64,000 bases of DNA from assembly GCA_028095005.1 (NCBI GenBank), contig CM051463.1, forward strand, positions 67,122,251 through 67,186,250. Direction: 5' to 3'. This document shows positions 39,552 to 49,344 of this stretch, piece after piece. Position 1 is the stretch's first letter, and each line of letters begins with the position of its first letter. Source of the stretch: Rhynchospora pubera. Taxonomy: Eukaryota > Streptophyta > Magnoliopsida > Poales > Cyperaceae. The notes under the pieces were generated by a model. The model had not been told where the DNA came from and did no database searches. It saw nothing but the letters and a program-made list of their open reading frames with translations. The position numbers and the translations under genes are program-made.

Positions 39552-40901
39552 TGCTGGCGACAGTAGGGGATGTGGCAAACAGGAGCCGTCCGATAAAATG
39601 CCTTGTGCTGATTGCAGCGTTTCAATATTAATTTGGTTGTAGCGCTTCAATTTTAATTTTTTAAATTCAAATCCCCCCCTAATCCCACATTTAAAACTTT
39701 TAAAATCAAAATTGAAGAGCCGTAATTAGAGAAAGGAGAAGGAAGAGCTTTTTGGCAAGGGAAGGAGAACTGAAAGCTTTGGTACGTTGTTATCTTCTCC
39801 TTTTTTTTTAATTTGATTTGGTGATTATGATCTATTTTTCTCCATTATTTCTCGTCTTGTTTTGATTTGTTTTTTACGATGGAAATACATGCCATAATCA
39901 GTACTGGTACGATTGGAATTGATGCAAATTTTTCCTCCTTGTTATGCTTCATATTGTGTATTGATACATGACAGTAAAATTGGATCCGTTGTTTTCTCCT
40001 CTTTTTAACTCAACTAGCACTTACCAATGACCGCATATGTTTGTTACTTTACAGTTAAATCTCATATCAATGTGTCATTTAACTTCCACTACTGAACTGT
40101 GAGTTGGCCAAGCAATTAAGTTGATTGTGCCTAATAAATTATTTAATTATTCAAGTCTCCTAAGATCATATCTTCTGTCCATTTAATTATATTGCATTCA
40201 CTGATTTAAGGGGTGTTTTGGCCTCATCTTAGGTCTGGTCTGACAAAGGATTGAGACGGCAGCGGAGCGGTGTGCCTCAACGGAAGTTTGATTGAGGACT
40301 CAAACCCTAGATTCTACCTGCGCAGGTTTGTTTTTATCAATCAATTGAAACTATTGTAATATTCACATGAAATTATGAGGGGAGTGGTCATGTAATTAGT
40401 TTTTACAGTAGCCATGGAATTATGCGCACATCAATAAGTTTTATTAGCTTACAACTTTTGTGTACTAGCCAAACCAAATCAGTGTATCGCAACTCTCACA
40501 TAAGTAGCAATTTAGCCCAATTAATATTTTGCAATTCTTTGTTAGCAATTTGTAACTTCTCGTATAATAATGGATTTTATTCTTCTTTTTATAATATTTT
40601 TCGGTTTGTATATAGTCCCTGATTATAAACACTATCAGAGAAGCCCATTTTTTTTCAATTTCTTCTCACATATGCTAAATAAAAAAAGAACAACGGCACA
40701 ACAAACATATATTGTGCAGAAATGGAAATATATAGAGAGGCAATTATGGGACCCACTGGCCAGATGAATTACACACAAATATCATCTGTGTTGCTAAAGT
40801 AAATCGGCAAATATCGATAAAGACAACTTTGATCTTAAATATTGAAAATGAACAACATATATGTGGAAAATAATATTTTGATTTTTACATATCATATATA
40901 T

Positions 40902-41068
40902 GGGGCCGTTTGGATCGCTTAGGAATTTGGGGAATTTGGGGAATTTCCTATTCCTAGGCATAAATTTATTGGGAAGTGTGTAACTTTGTGAAGAGTTTGG
41001 ATTGTTATAATAAATTTATGCTTAGGAATATGAAATTCTCCAAATTCCGGTGGGATCCAAACAGCCCC
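40902..41068. mobile_element. Tourist-like MITE copy D, 167 bp
   Basis: Ends GGGGCCGTTTGGATC and GATCCAAACAGCCCC are inverted. The core GGGAAGTGTGTAACTTTGTG matches copy B. Flanks TAT/TAA are an imperfect target duplication. It lies just inside the Helitron 3' hairpin. Confidence 0.75.
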
Positions 41069-41106
41069 TAAAGTCCGCCCACACATCGGGTGGGCACTTC
41101 TGCTAG

Positions 41107-41400
41107 TTTTAAAAAAGACAAAGCAGGCTCAAAAATTTTAAAAAGAGCACAGCTATAGCGGCAATTGGACTGCCGTAATGTCTCAGCCCTATAGCGGCAA
41201 TAGGATTACCGCTATAAGGGGCTATAGCGGCAATCCTATTACCGCTATAGGCCCTTTTTTTTTTTTTACTTTTCGGACTGAAGGACTGACACAAAGGCAG
41301 AGGAAGGAAATGCTTTTTTTTTTTTGGACTGTTCCTCTATAGCGGCAAACCCTTTACCGCTATAAGGGTTTTTTTTTTGGATTGTTCCCTCCTGGGCTGA
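41107..41400. repeat. MULE left TIR (inner part) with nested palindromes
   Basis: Inverted copy of 45880-46147. Repeated short palindromes built from CTATAGCGG(C/T)AA and TT(A/G)CCGCTATAG give several stacked hairpins at 41152-41260 and 41337-41366. Confidence 0.85.
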
Positions 41401-42326
41401 CATCTCTGTTTCCTCTTTTTTTTTGTGCCGCATTTAGTAGAGTGGGTGGGAGTTAATTTCTACGGGATAGAAAAGAGAGGCTTTTATGCCATTTTAATTT
41501 CTGCCGAGATAGAAAAGAGAGGAACAAAGAGGGGAAAGAGAGGAGGAGAGAAAGAGAGGAGGAGAGGAAGAGGAGATTTCCGACGTGATTTTTGCTATTG
41601 CCGGCCGCCGCGCACAGAAGAGGGAGGAGAGAGGAGTCGGCCGCCGCACACCGAAGGAGAAGAGGAGCGAGATATCGGTATCAACCAACCGCCAACGACT
41701 CGGTGGAAATGTATGTTTTTTTTAATGTAAATTTTCATGTAAATTGTGATGGAAATTGTATGGAATTTTAGATGAAAATTTTTTATTAGAAATTTTCATG
41801 TAAATTGGTTTGTGTAATAGGATATGTTTATGACGAATTATTGAATAATTTAGTCTATGGAAAAAAATATTTAATGCAAAAATCTCCTTTTTTCTTATAA
41901 AAATAGTTGCTTTAGAATTATTTGTTTAATTTTCTGTAAAAATAGTTGCTTTATAAAAATATTTACTTTAGAAAAAAAATATTGAATAATTTAGTCTATG
42001 GAAAAAAAATATTTAATGGAAATTAAAGAGAAGAATTAGTTGATGGAAACAAAAATAAAGGAAATTGTTGATTAAATTCGTTTATGGAAAAAAAAATTAA
42101 TGGTAATATAATTTTTTATAGTGATTAAATTATTATGAATAAATTAATGTAGAAAAATTAATGTTATGAATAAATTATTATGTTGAAATATTATTTTTGT
42201 AGTGATTAATTAGTGTATATATAAATTAGTATTAGGAATAAAAAAAATTAGTACATTGAAATTTATTGTATGAATAAATTATTGTATGGTTTGTTTTTTG
42301 AATTAAATTTCGTCTATTTCAATCAG

Positions 42327-43616
42327 ATGAGTTCTGGACAAGATGAGGCCGGTCCGTCTGGTTCTGCACCAGGTGCAGCCGCTACGACTAGGATTAGAAG
42401 ACATAGAAATAGGACATGTCCTCCAAATCGAAGAGCGATAAATGCAACATCGCGTGAAGGAGATCCAGATAACGGTCCAATTTTATTTGTGCCGAGATCG
42501 GATATGTTGATTTCCTTACCTATGGATGAGGTAAATATATTTTCCAAAATAAATATTTCAACACACATGCGGCCATAGAAGAGAATTGCCATAGAAGAGA
42601 ATCTCTCAATATATGTTGATTCCAAAATAAATATTTGAACACACATGCGGCCATAAATATATGTTGATTTCTTTATTAAAATATTGTAATTTTTGTATGA
42701 TTGAAGCGTGAAAAAAATCTCTCAATATGCGGCCATAGAAGAGAATTGCCAAACGACGTGCGGATTGAAGGTCGGCTGCGGAAGCTTGGCTTGCTTCACA
42801 TGTCTAAGGTGCCGAATGCCAATTTGGATGTATCATTATTGAAGGCTTTGACAGAGTTTTGGCGTCCCGAAACTCATACCTTCCACTTTCCTATTGGTGA
42901 GATGACGGTCACATTAGAGGTAATTTTTTCTAACGAATTTTAAATTATTTATTTATCATAAATTATAGGAATTAAATTATAGTTTAAAAAAAATACAATT
43001 CTATGTCAAGAAAAAAAAAATTACGAAAGCTAAAATTAAAATAGTAGTTTGTTGACAACTTTTGAATGCCTGATTGAATGCCCACGGGCACATTATAAAA
43101 AAAAATAGATTATGAAATTAATTAACGTAACATTCAACATTGTGACGGATCAGGTTTATTCAAATAAAATTACTTATTTGAATTTATTTGTTTCAATTAG
43201 TTTTAAAAAAATAAAATTGTTGTATTTATTTCAATTACTTTAAAAAAATAAATTATTTATTTGAATTTATTCCTTATATTTATTTCAATTATTTGAATTT
43301 AAGGATGTCGCATTCATATATGGTTTGCGAACCGAGGGTATTCCAGTGATCGGATCGACGAAAGGTTATGAATGGGCAGAAAAAGTAGCGAGATTGATAT
43401 GTCCGGTTGCTCCAGTGCATCATTGGGCGAGGCGGAATAAGTATGTGGCTGTACATATTTTATAAAATATTTCATTGTCAAATTTTTTTACTGTATTGTA
43501 ATGTTTATCATTATAAGAGTATTGGTTCTGATTACAGGAGCGATTGTTATTTGATGAGGTTGAATTTTTTGCGGAATAAATTTAAGAATGGGCCGGTGGC
43601 AAAAGTATTGCGCTAG
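42327..43616 (+). CDS. Plant mobile domain (MAIN-like) protein, truncated, MULE-borne
   Basis: Proposed exons 42327-42530, 42707-42919, 43304-43440 and 43538-43616 (GT-AG) join in frame to 210 aa. Residues 1-68 are a low-complexity leader. From 86 to 205 the sequence follows the plant mobile domain: GRLRKLGLLHMSKVP, WRPETHTFHFPIGEMTVTLE (120-139), DVAFIYGLRTEGIPVIG and LNFLRNKFKN. Full domains are longer; here a TAG at 43614 ends it. The same frame stays open beyond to about 43753 with domain-like residues (YTMLIAG), so the stop may be a later mutation. MAIN/MAIL proteins repress transposons in Arabidopsis, and the domain is known to travel in transposons. Intron 1 holds a partial copy of the exon-2 start (ATGCGGCCATAGAAGAGAAT at 42567 and 42727). 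Confidence 0.72.
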
Positions 43617-43817
43617 AAAACCATCAAGGAAACTTCCAAAAATTATAAAAAAAAATACACAATGCTTATTGCAGGACCTATTTGGCATACTCAAATTTCA
43701 AAATTTTTAGATAAACCGTTTGGTCACAAAAAATTTGACACATCGCCAAGATAATACAGTTTTCAGTTAAAAAAAAATTAATTAAATTACATGTTTTGTA
43801 ATAAAGACTGTTAAAAA

Positions 43818-44036
43818 GACAGACGTGCTCTTACAAAAACTGAAAAAGTTCTGTCATATCAAGGTGCATCATGTAAAAGGACATGCGTGCTCTGATAAAG
43901 CTGAAAAACTATTCATTGCTCCTGGTCCAACCTGTAAAAGGTATATGTGTGCTCTGATAAAGACTGAAAAAGTTTTTTTATCTCCTTGTCCACCCAGCAA
44001 AAGGACAAGCGTGCTTTGTTAAAGGCTGAAAAGGTG
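43818..44036 (+). repeat. Four tandem 61-62-bp repeats upstream of the zinc-finger gene
   Basis: Variants of AAGGACATGCGTGCTCTGAT with a following AAAGCTGAAAAA occur with GTGCTC or GTGCTT at about 43825, 43887, 43948 and 44009. The array ends ~120 bp before the ATG at 44157 and could be a promoter or upstream activating array. A TATTTAAAA box lies at 44093-44101. Confidence 0.8.
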
Positions 44037-44156
44037 TCACATTGATTTTATTTTGCATTGAAAAATTCTACAACTAAAGTAGTATTTAAAACTACCCATT
44101 CATGAACCAGAATACACAACATCCACTATATCCTTCTTCTTAAAAACTTCACTATA

Positions 44157-45179
44157 ATGGAGAAAGGAAATAGCTCTAATTCCAACAATGATGCGCCAAA
44201 CTATCGAATAGCAACCCGGATTGAGTATTGGCCAACTTACTACCATTACCCTGCCAATAGAAATGAACCAGAAAATGGAGAATATGAGGCAATATGTCGC
44301 TCATGTTATCGAAGTTTCAATTACAATATCAATGAAGACACCACTGAAGAGGGCCACGTGCTCAACTTAAAGATACACTACCAGTGGCACATTAATGGTG
44401 GGCCAGAAAAAGAACGGAAGGAGTACCAGGAGCGGCGATGGCGGGAACACGAAAAGAATATCAACCGGCCAAAAAATTATGACTTGTACAAAAAATATTA
44501 CACAGAACCTCAACCCATCCCCCAACAACAACCGAAATCGATGTCGGAACTCAACCCTCCTACACCGATGATTGTTTACGAAAGCATATACGATTTTCGT
44601 GGAGACCACACAGTGAGCTGTACAAAGTGTGGTCAGGTTTTCAATTTCAAAGATAGCATTTTGCGTGACCACTACGATGAACACAAAAGACAAGAAGAGA
44701 GAGATGAAATTCAAAACAGATTCAGAGTGAAAGAACAATGGTTCGAAAGGAGAAGAATGGAAGAAAAGGCTGCCGAAGAGAGCCGGAGGTTGCAACAAGA
44801 GAAAATTGGAAAAAAAATCAAGGAGAGCCTAATAAAGATCAAGAAGAGAGATGAACAACGAAAAATTGCAGTAGCTAGAATGGCTGAGATAGAGCAACAA
44901 GAAGCAGAGGGAGCTTTCTGGAACGAAGCCGCTCAATTCGCTGACAATCCTGGTGCGAGTAATCAACAAGAACCTGATGAGACTTTTTGGAATGAAGCCG
45001 CTCAGCTCGCTGAAAACTACGGTGCCAGCAATGAACAAGAAAATGATGCCGCTTTCTGGAACGAAGCAGCTCAATTCGCCGACAACCCTGCCTCCAGTAA
45101 TCAACATGAAATGAATGCGGAAGAAGACCAACCATGGTGGGATGAAATTCTGGAACATGTAGATAGTCAATATCTCTAA
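44157..45179 (+). CDS. Unfamiliar two-zinc-finger protein with C-terminal FWNEAAQ repeats
   Basis: A single uninterrupted 340-codon frame inside the MULE; the start is the first ATG, about 56 bp after a TATTTAAAA box. Two C2H2-type fingers: C47-x2-C50-x23-H74-x3-H78 and C155-x2-C158-x13-H172-x3-H176, the second with ordinary finger spacing. Residues 80-120 are basic then proline/glutamine-rich. Residues 178-250 are strongly charged (E/K/R) and likely helical. The C-terminus has three 23-residue repeats starting at F254, F277 and F300 (FWNEAAQFADNPGASNQQ and variants), then an acidic WWDEILEHV tail that reads like a degenerate fourth unit. An acidic aromatic tail after fingers suggests a DNA- or RNA-binding regulator with an interaction module. 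I recognise no named family. Length and lack of stops argue for recent selection or recent origin. Confidence 0.72.
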   Translation: MEKGNSSNSNNDAPNYRIATRIEYWPTYYHYPANRNEPENGEYEAICRSCYRSFNYNINEDTTEEGHVLNLKIHYQWHINGGPEKERKEYQERRWREHEKNINRPKNYDLYKKYYTEPQPIPQQQPKSMSELNPPTPMIVYESIYDFRGDHTVSCTKCGQVFNFKDSILRDHYDEHKRQEERDEIQNRFRVKEQWFERRRMEEKAAEESRRLQQEKIGKKIKESLIKIKKRDEQRKIAVARMAEIEQQEAEGAFWNEAAQFADNPGASNQQEPDETFWNEAAQLAENYGASNEQENDAAFWNEAAQFADNPASSNQHEMNAEEDQPWWDEILEHVDSQYL

Positions 45180-45239
45180 CTATTTTGTTTTTAAGCAGCA
45201 ACTAAGTGGATTGTTTTTAGGTACTTTTTTCTTTTTTAT

Positions 45240-45385
45240 TAAGTGAGTGTGCTAATTTATATTATGGTTTTTTTAATGTATTTTTTTTTTTAAATTGAGT
45301 GTGCTAATTTATATTATGGTTTTTTTAATGTTATTTTTTTTTAAATTGAGTGTGCTAATTTATATTATGGTTATAAAATTTAGTT
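45240..45385. repeat. Three tandem ~52-bp repeats downstream of the zinc-finger gene
   Basis: GAGTGTGCTAATTTATATTA starts at about 45245, 45297 and 45348, each followed by a T-rich run. Lies in the likely 3' untranslated region. Confidence 0.8.
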
Positions 45386-45879
45386 TTCTTCTAATGGTGT
45401 GTATATTATTATTATTAATTTTATTTGCATATTAATTATGAATACAAATCATACAAATTACTCAAAAAATATTGAAACTAAATTAGCTTCATGACCTATG
45501 TCAGCAAGCCAAGTCGCAAGTATATAAAAGGTATTAAAGTTAATTTTTTATATATTAACTTTTTTTTTCAAGTTATTTCACATATATGATCTATCTTAAA
45601 TCATTTATGTTAGACGCATTTCCAAGTTTTTTAATTATTACGGTGGCTAAACGTAAAAATTAGATTAGCGAATCCAAAAAAAAAAATTCATTTAAGTAAC
45701 AACCGAGCAACAAAATGATCAGTGTTGCCATAGAGGTCCACTCAAAAAATATTAATATTATATGAATTATCAAATTTAATTATCAGTAAAGAATTATGTT
45801 TTGTTATATGAATTATTTTATTATTAAAATTTTAAAAATAAATAAAACCAGTTCAATTAACGAGCCAGGAAGAGCCCCA

Positions 45880-46184
45880 CCCAGGAAAAAAAAAATCCCT
45901 ATAGCGGCAAAGCCAATGCCGCTATAGGGGAAAAATCCAAACAAAAAAAATGACACAGACAGCTCTGTACGATGTCAGTCCGAAAAGTAAAAAAAAAAAG
46001 GGCCTATAGCGGTAATAGGATTGCCGCTATAGCCCCTTATAGCGGTAATTCTATTGCCGCTATAGGGCTGAGACATTACGGCAGTCCAATTACCGCTATA
46101 GCTGTGCTCTTTTTAAAATTTTTGAACCTGCTTTGTCTTTTTTAAAAATATTAGGGACATTTTTGTCACTGAAAAAAATTTTCC
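45880..46184. repeat. MULE right TIR
   Basis: Inverted copy of the left TIR (38338-38391 plus 41107-41400). Contains palindromes CCTATAGCGGCA..TGCCGCTATAGG near 45898-45928 and further CTATAGCGGTAAT/ATTGCCGCTATAG units at 46005-46100. Ends AAAAAAATTTTCC, followed by the GAGAGAGAG target duplication. Confidence 0.88.
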
Positions 46185-46193
46185 GAGAGAGAG

Positions 46194-48903
46194 AGTCAAC
46201 AAAGTGGAGTGGGTTTAGCAGAGCAGAGAGGGAAAGGGTAAGAGCCAAAAGAGGCTTCTGGGTTTTCGTTCCTAGTGTCGTGTGTGAGAAAGAGCGAGTG
46301 AGAGAAAACGTAAAAGGTGGAGAGTAGAGAACCGTTGGATTTGGAAGGTAGTGCTACTGGTATCACACGGTCTAAAATTGTTCATGCGTACCGACTACCG
46401 ACTTGTGTTCTGTTTCAATCCGCGTTTATATGATTATTATTGATTATTGATTAGCTGGTAGCCTGGTAGTACATTGTACATCGGATCAAATCTTCTGTCA
46501 ATATACATAAAATATTTCTGATAATTTCAAATTTAAATGTAAGACTTACCATAGAGAGAGAGAGATAGAGATTGACTTTCCAAATTCGGAGGCGCATGAT
46601 TTTGGAAACAAATCAGACACAAATCTTTGGAACTCCCAAATCAGAGACAATTCTTTCGAATTCCCAAAAATGATCGAAACGTTCCTCAAAATAAATGTAA
46701 GATGTAATTAATAAATTTTGAAGGATATTTTGAAGGTCTACAGTCAGTCTACTTCGCTGGGAGCTAACATCCGTGACACAATGAATTTTAGCACGTTATC
46801 AGTTGCCTTGAAATTTACTTTTACGTTTGGTAAATAAAATAAATATTAAAATATTTTTAGAGCATTTATTTGTTTTATATAGTAATTAAGAAGTAAGTAA
46901 AATTGAGTCAAATTTAATGTACGCGCATCTATACAAAAGCATAGATGTGGTCTGATTCATAAAAGCTGAAAAATTAGTTTGTTGTTGTTATAGCCGTCCG
47001 ATTAACGGATTTTGTTCGTTAAACCGACTAATTAAATGAGTGTGAAACTGTGAATATATCAATCAAACATTCCAACTTATTATTAATTAAGATCCGCGTT
47101 GTTCACCTAAGTAGTTTTCAGTAGCCATCGCCCACTATTTCAGGACATTTTTTTATTTTTCTTAGTATTGTTCTGAATTATGTATCACCGACTTCGCCAT
47201 GAATACATGTCAGAAATTCCGCGTGCTTATTTAGTTATTCTTTTATTATAATATAACGATTATAATTATATAAAAAAAATGCCGTAAGCTCTTAGTCAGT
47301 TGTTCTATACTTATCTTCCATTGTAGGAAAATGAAATGTGTTTTCAAGTGATATGTGAATAAATAATGGGCCATTTTAAAAAAAAAAGAATAAATAATGG
47401 GGTGAGTTAGTAACACTAAAGACAAAATAAATTTGCTTTCGGCGTCCAGATTCGCGTAATGCATGTCGTTTACTGCTTTGCCTCCATGTTGCCAGATTAC
47501 AACTACTTCATTACAGAATTTGATTGTGATGCCTGCATGCATACATAACTAATTATAACAAAACGAAATTTAAATATTAAATTACAGATTTGACGGGTTT
47601 TTTTTGTTTTCGAATTATAGCTGTCAATTTGTGGTAGGCTAGGGATTGTTATTATTGATTCATTGCATCGTTAGTCATGTAATTCAGAACTGTAGTCGTG
47701 ATTCATTACATATATATATGATATCTGAATCAAATTTTTGCTATGACATGATTGATGCTTCGTTTACACTTTACACCAATTTAGTTGACTGTTGTTAATT
47801 ATTATAATTCACACTTTGACTTTACCTGCCCTGGAGGGAGAGATGTAAGCACACTTCCAGGAAATTCTTCCTTACCATTGGAACTAGCCTCTCAAACTAA
47901 AACAATTTCATCTTTTTTTTTTTAAAAAAAAAGAGACTTCATATATTGATTGACACTTATCAGTACAATTTTATTTGATAGTTTAGCAATTTAAGGATTG
48001 ACATTTTTTATAAGACAAAAGTTATTATTTAATAAATTAAGAACGGGTTATTGTGTTAACTGGAGGTGTATCCCGCCCTTCATAAATTTTATAAATTTTT
48101 TAACAAATAATAGTCAAGTGAAACATCTAACCCATAACAAAAAAAATTAAATCGATCTAGTACGTAACTTTCATAAATTTTAATTTTAAATTTTTATTTC
48201 AAAAAATAGAGGGCATCGAATTTTTTTATACGCATTTTGAACGACATAAGAAATGCCAAGTAATATATACAGTTTTACGAAATCTTAGAATATTCAGAAA
48301 ATTTATTATGCTTAAGGATTCGAAGATATATAAATCATAATGTTTTTTTTTAAAAAAAATATTACATAGGATGCTCCATAAATAATTTAAATGGGTCCAC
48401 GCAAGATTAGTGAGACTGACATGAAATATATCAAATATTGCTCCTTCCGCTAAAAAAGTTAAATGAGTGTGTGTCAATGTTGTTCAAGAAAAAAAGTATA
48501 TGTTGATTGAATAAACTAATTCAGGATATTAAACAAAGCAAAAAATTAGTATAATTTGAAAATTGCTTTTTTACAACCTTAAATAAATGGCCCCAATGAA
48601 AATGTTTCAGCGTAGGGTCTCACTTGAGACTTTTGAGCAAATCTTTGACTGAAAGCAAGAAAGATCTGAGCCACCCGTTTTAAATCATAGCAAAAATGGC
48701 GATGGAATCAGACGCTCATGAAAAAAAGTTGCATTTATTGTAGGGCTTGACAGATATATGGCTACCAAACCTTAGTTCTTAATCTCCTTTCGGCATATAT
48801 ATGAACGAGCTTGAAAGTCTTTCCATAACCATGTAAATTCTTTTCACTGTCTTATTTTCGAGACATAACATCATCAAGGTATGTTATTTTATCCCAAAAA
48901 ATA
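46194..48903. other. Likely displaced MLO upstream region, then intergenic
   Basis: 46194-46340 is purine-rich and GC-richer. Since the MULE target duplication joins it to 38329, it should be the original upstream flank of MLO. From 46350 to 48903 no gene, RNA or complete element is recognised. A short poly(T)/poly(A) pair lies at 47914-47931. Confidence 0.45.
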
Positions 48904-49097
48904 TGCTAAGGATAACTTTCCTGATTAGTGAAGATGTCAATTAGATTTTAATCTTTTGAATATTTAGGAATTAAATTGTGTAATCTTTTCAAGATATGTC
49001 GTAGATTGTAGTAGGATATTTTCTTTTTGTACAAAAGAATAGAAGTTCTGTTGAGAAAGGGAATACAAATATTTTCTTTACTAAAATTCATCTTTCA
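48904..49097 (+). repeat. LTR 1
   Basis: 194 bp. Most diverged of the three at its start. The degraded primer-binding site lies at 49108-49119. Confidence 0.8.
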
Positions 49098-49137
49098 TAA
49101 TTTATTATGATATCAGAGCTAATATTAAAGTAAAAAT

Positions 49138-49309
49138 CAAGGTTTTAAAATGCGATTTGTGCGGTTTAGCGGTTGGGTGATGATTTAGCATTTATCGGTG
49201 ATAAAACGGTGATAAAACAGAAAAAACGGTGATATAACAGATAAAACGGTTGTGCGTTGTGAACAAAAATTTTGATAAAACGGAAAAAACAGAATTTTTT
49301 AAAAGTTTG
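49138..49309. mobile_element. hAT-like MITE nested in unit 1, 172 bp
   Basis: Ends CAAGGTTTTAAAATG and TTTTTTAAAAGTTTG are imperfect inverted repeats. GTAAAAAT (49130-49137) and GTAAAAAC (49310-49317) make an 8-bp target duplication with one mismatch. The equivalent site in unit 2 (about 50310) is empty. The interior repeats GATAAAACGG. Confidence 0.8.
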
Positions 49310-49344
49310 GTAAAAACACTACAAGACAAATACTCTAAAAAAAT

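Larger units (their letters stand above)
38392..41106 (+). mobile_element. Helitron, 2.7 kb, nested in the MULE left repeat
   Basis: The 5' end TCTCTACTATATTAAAAGC is the classic plant Helitron start. The 3' end has a hairpin GCCCAC...GTGGGC (41077-41095) followed after 7 nt by CTAG (41103-41106). The host base before is A and after is T, the expected insertion site. Removing it rejoins the MULE terminal repeat into a match to the right TIR, apart from a short indel. It contains two Tourist-like MITEs and gene-like fragments but no Rep/helicase, so it is non-autonomous. Confidence 0.82.
38338..46184. mobile_element. Mutator-like element with PMD and zinc-finger cargo, split by a Helitron
   Basis: The left end GGGAAAATTTTTTTCAATGA matches in inverted form the right end, which reads GGAAAATTTTTTTCAGTGAC on the minus strand. 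After both, ACAAAAATG(C/T)CCCTAATA follows. The match resumes after the Helitron at 41107 (TTTTAAAAAAGACAAAGCAG) and goes on for about 290 bp. GAGAGAGAG flanks both ends (38329-38337, 46185-46193), a 9-bp target duplication inside a GA run, so its exact length is ambiguous. Without the Helitron the element is about 5.1 kb. It holds two plus-strand genes and no visible transposase, so it probably depends on a partner element. Long TIRs, terminal G and 9-bp duplication are Mutator features. Confidence 0.85.

Noticed and set aside
42323..42646. 107-codon minus-strand frame
   Set aside because: Antisense shadow of mobile-domain exon 1 and its intron repeat.
44367..45201. Three minus-strand frames of 108-143 codons
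   Set aside because: Antisense shadows of the zinc-finger gene; the plus-strand frame is longer and has recognisable fingers.
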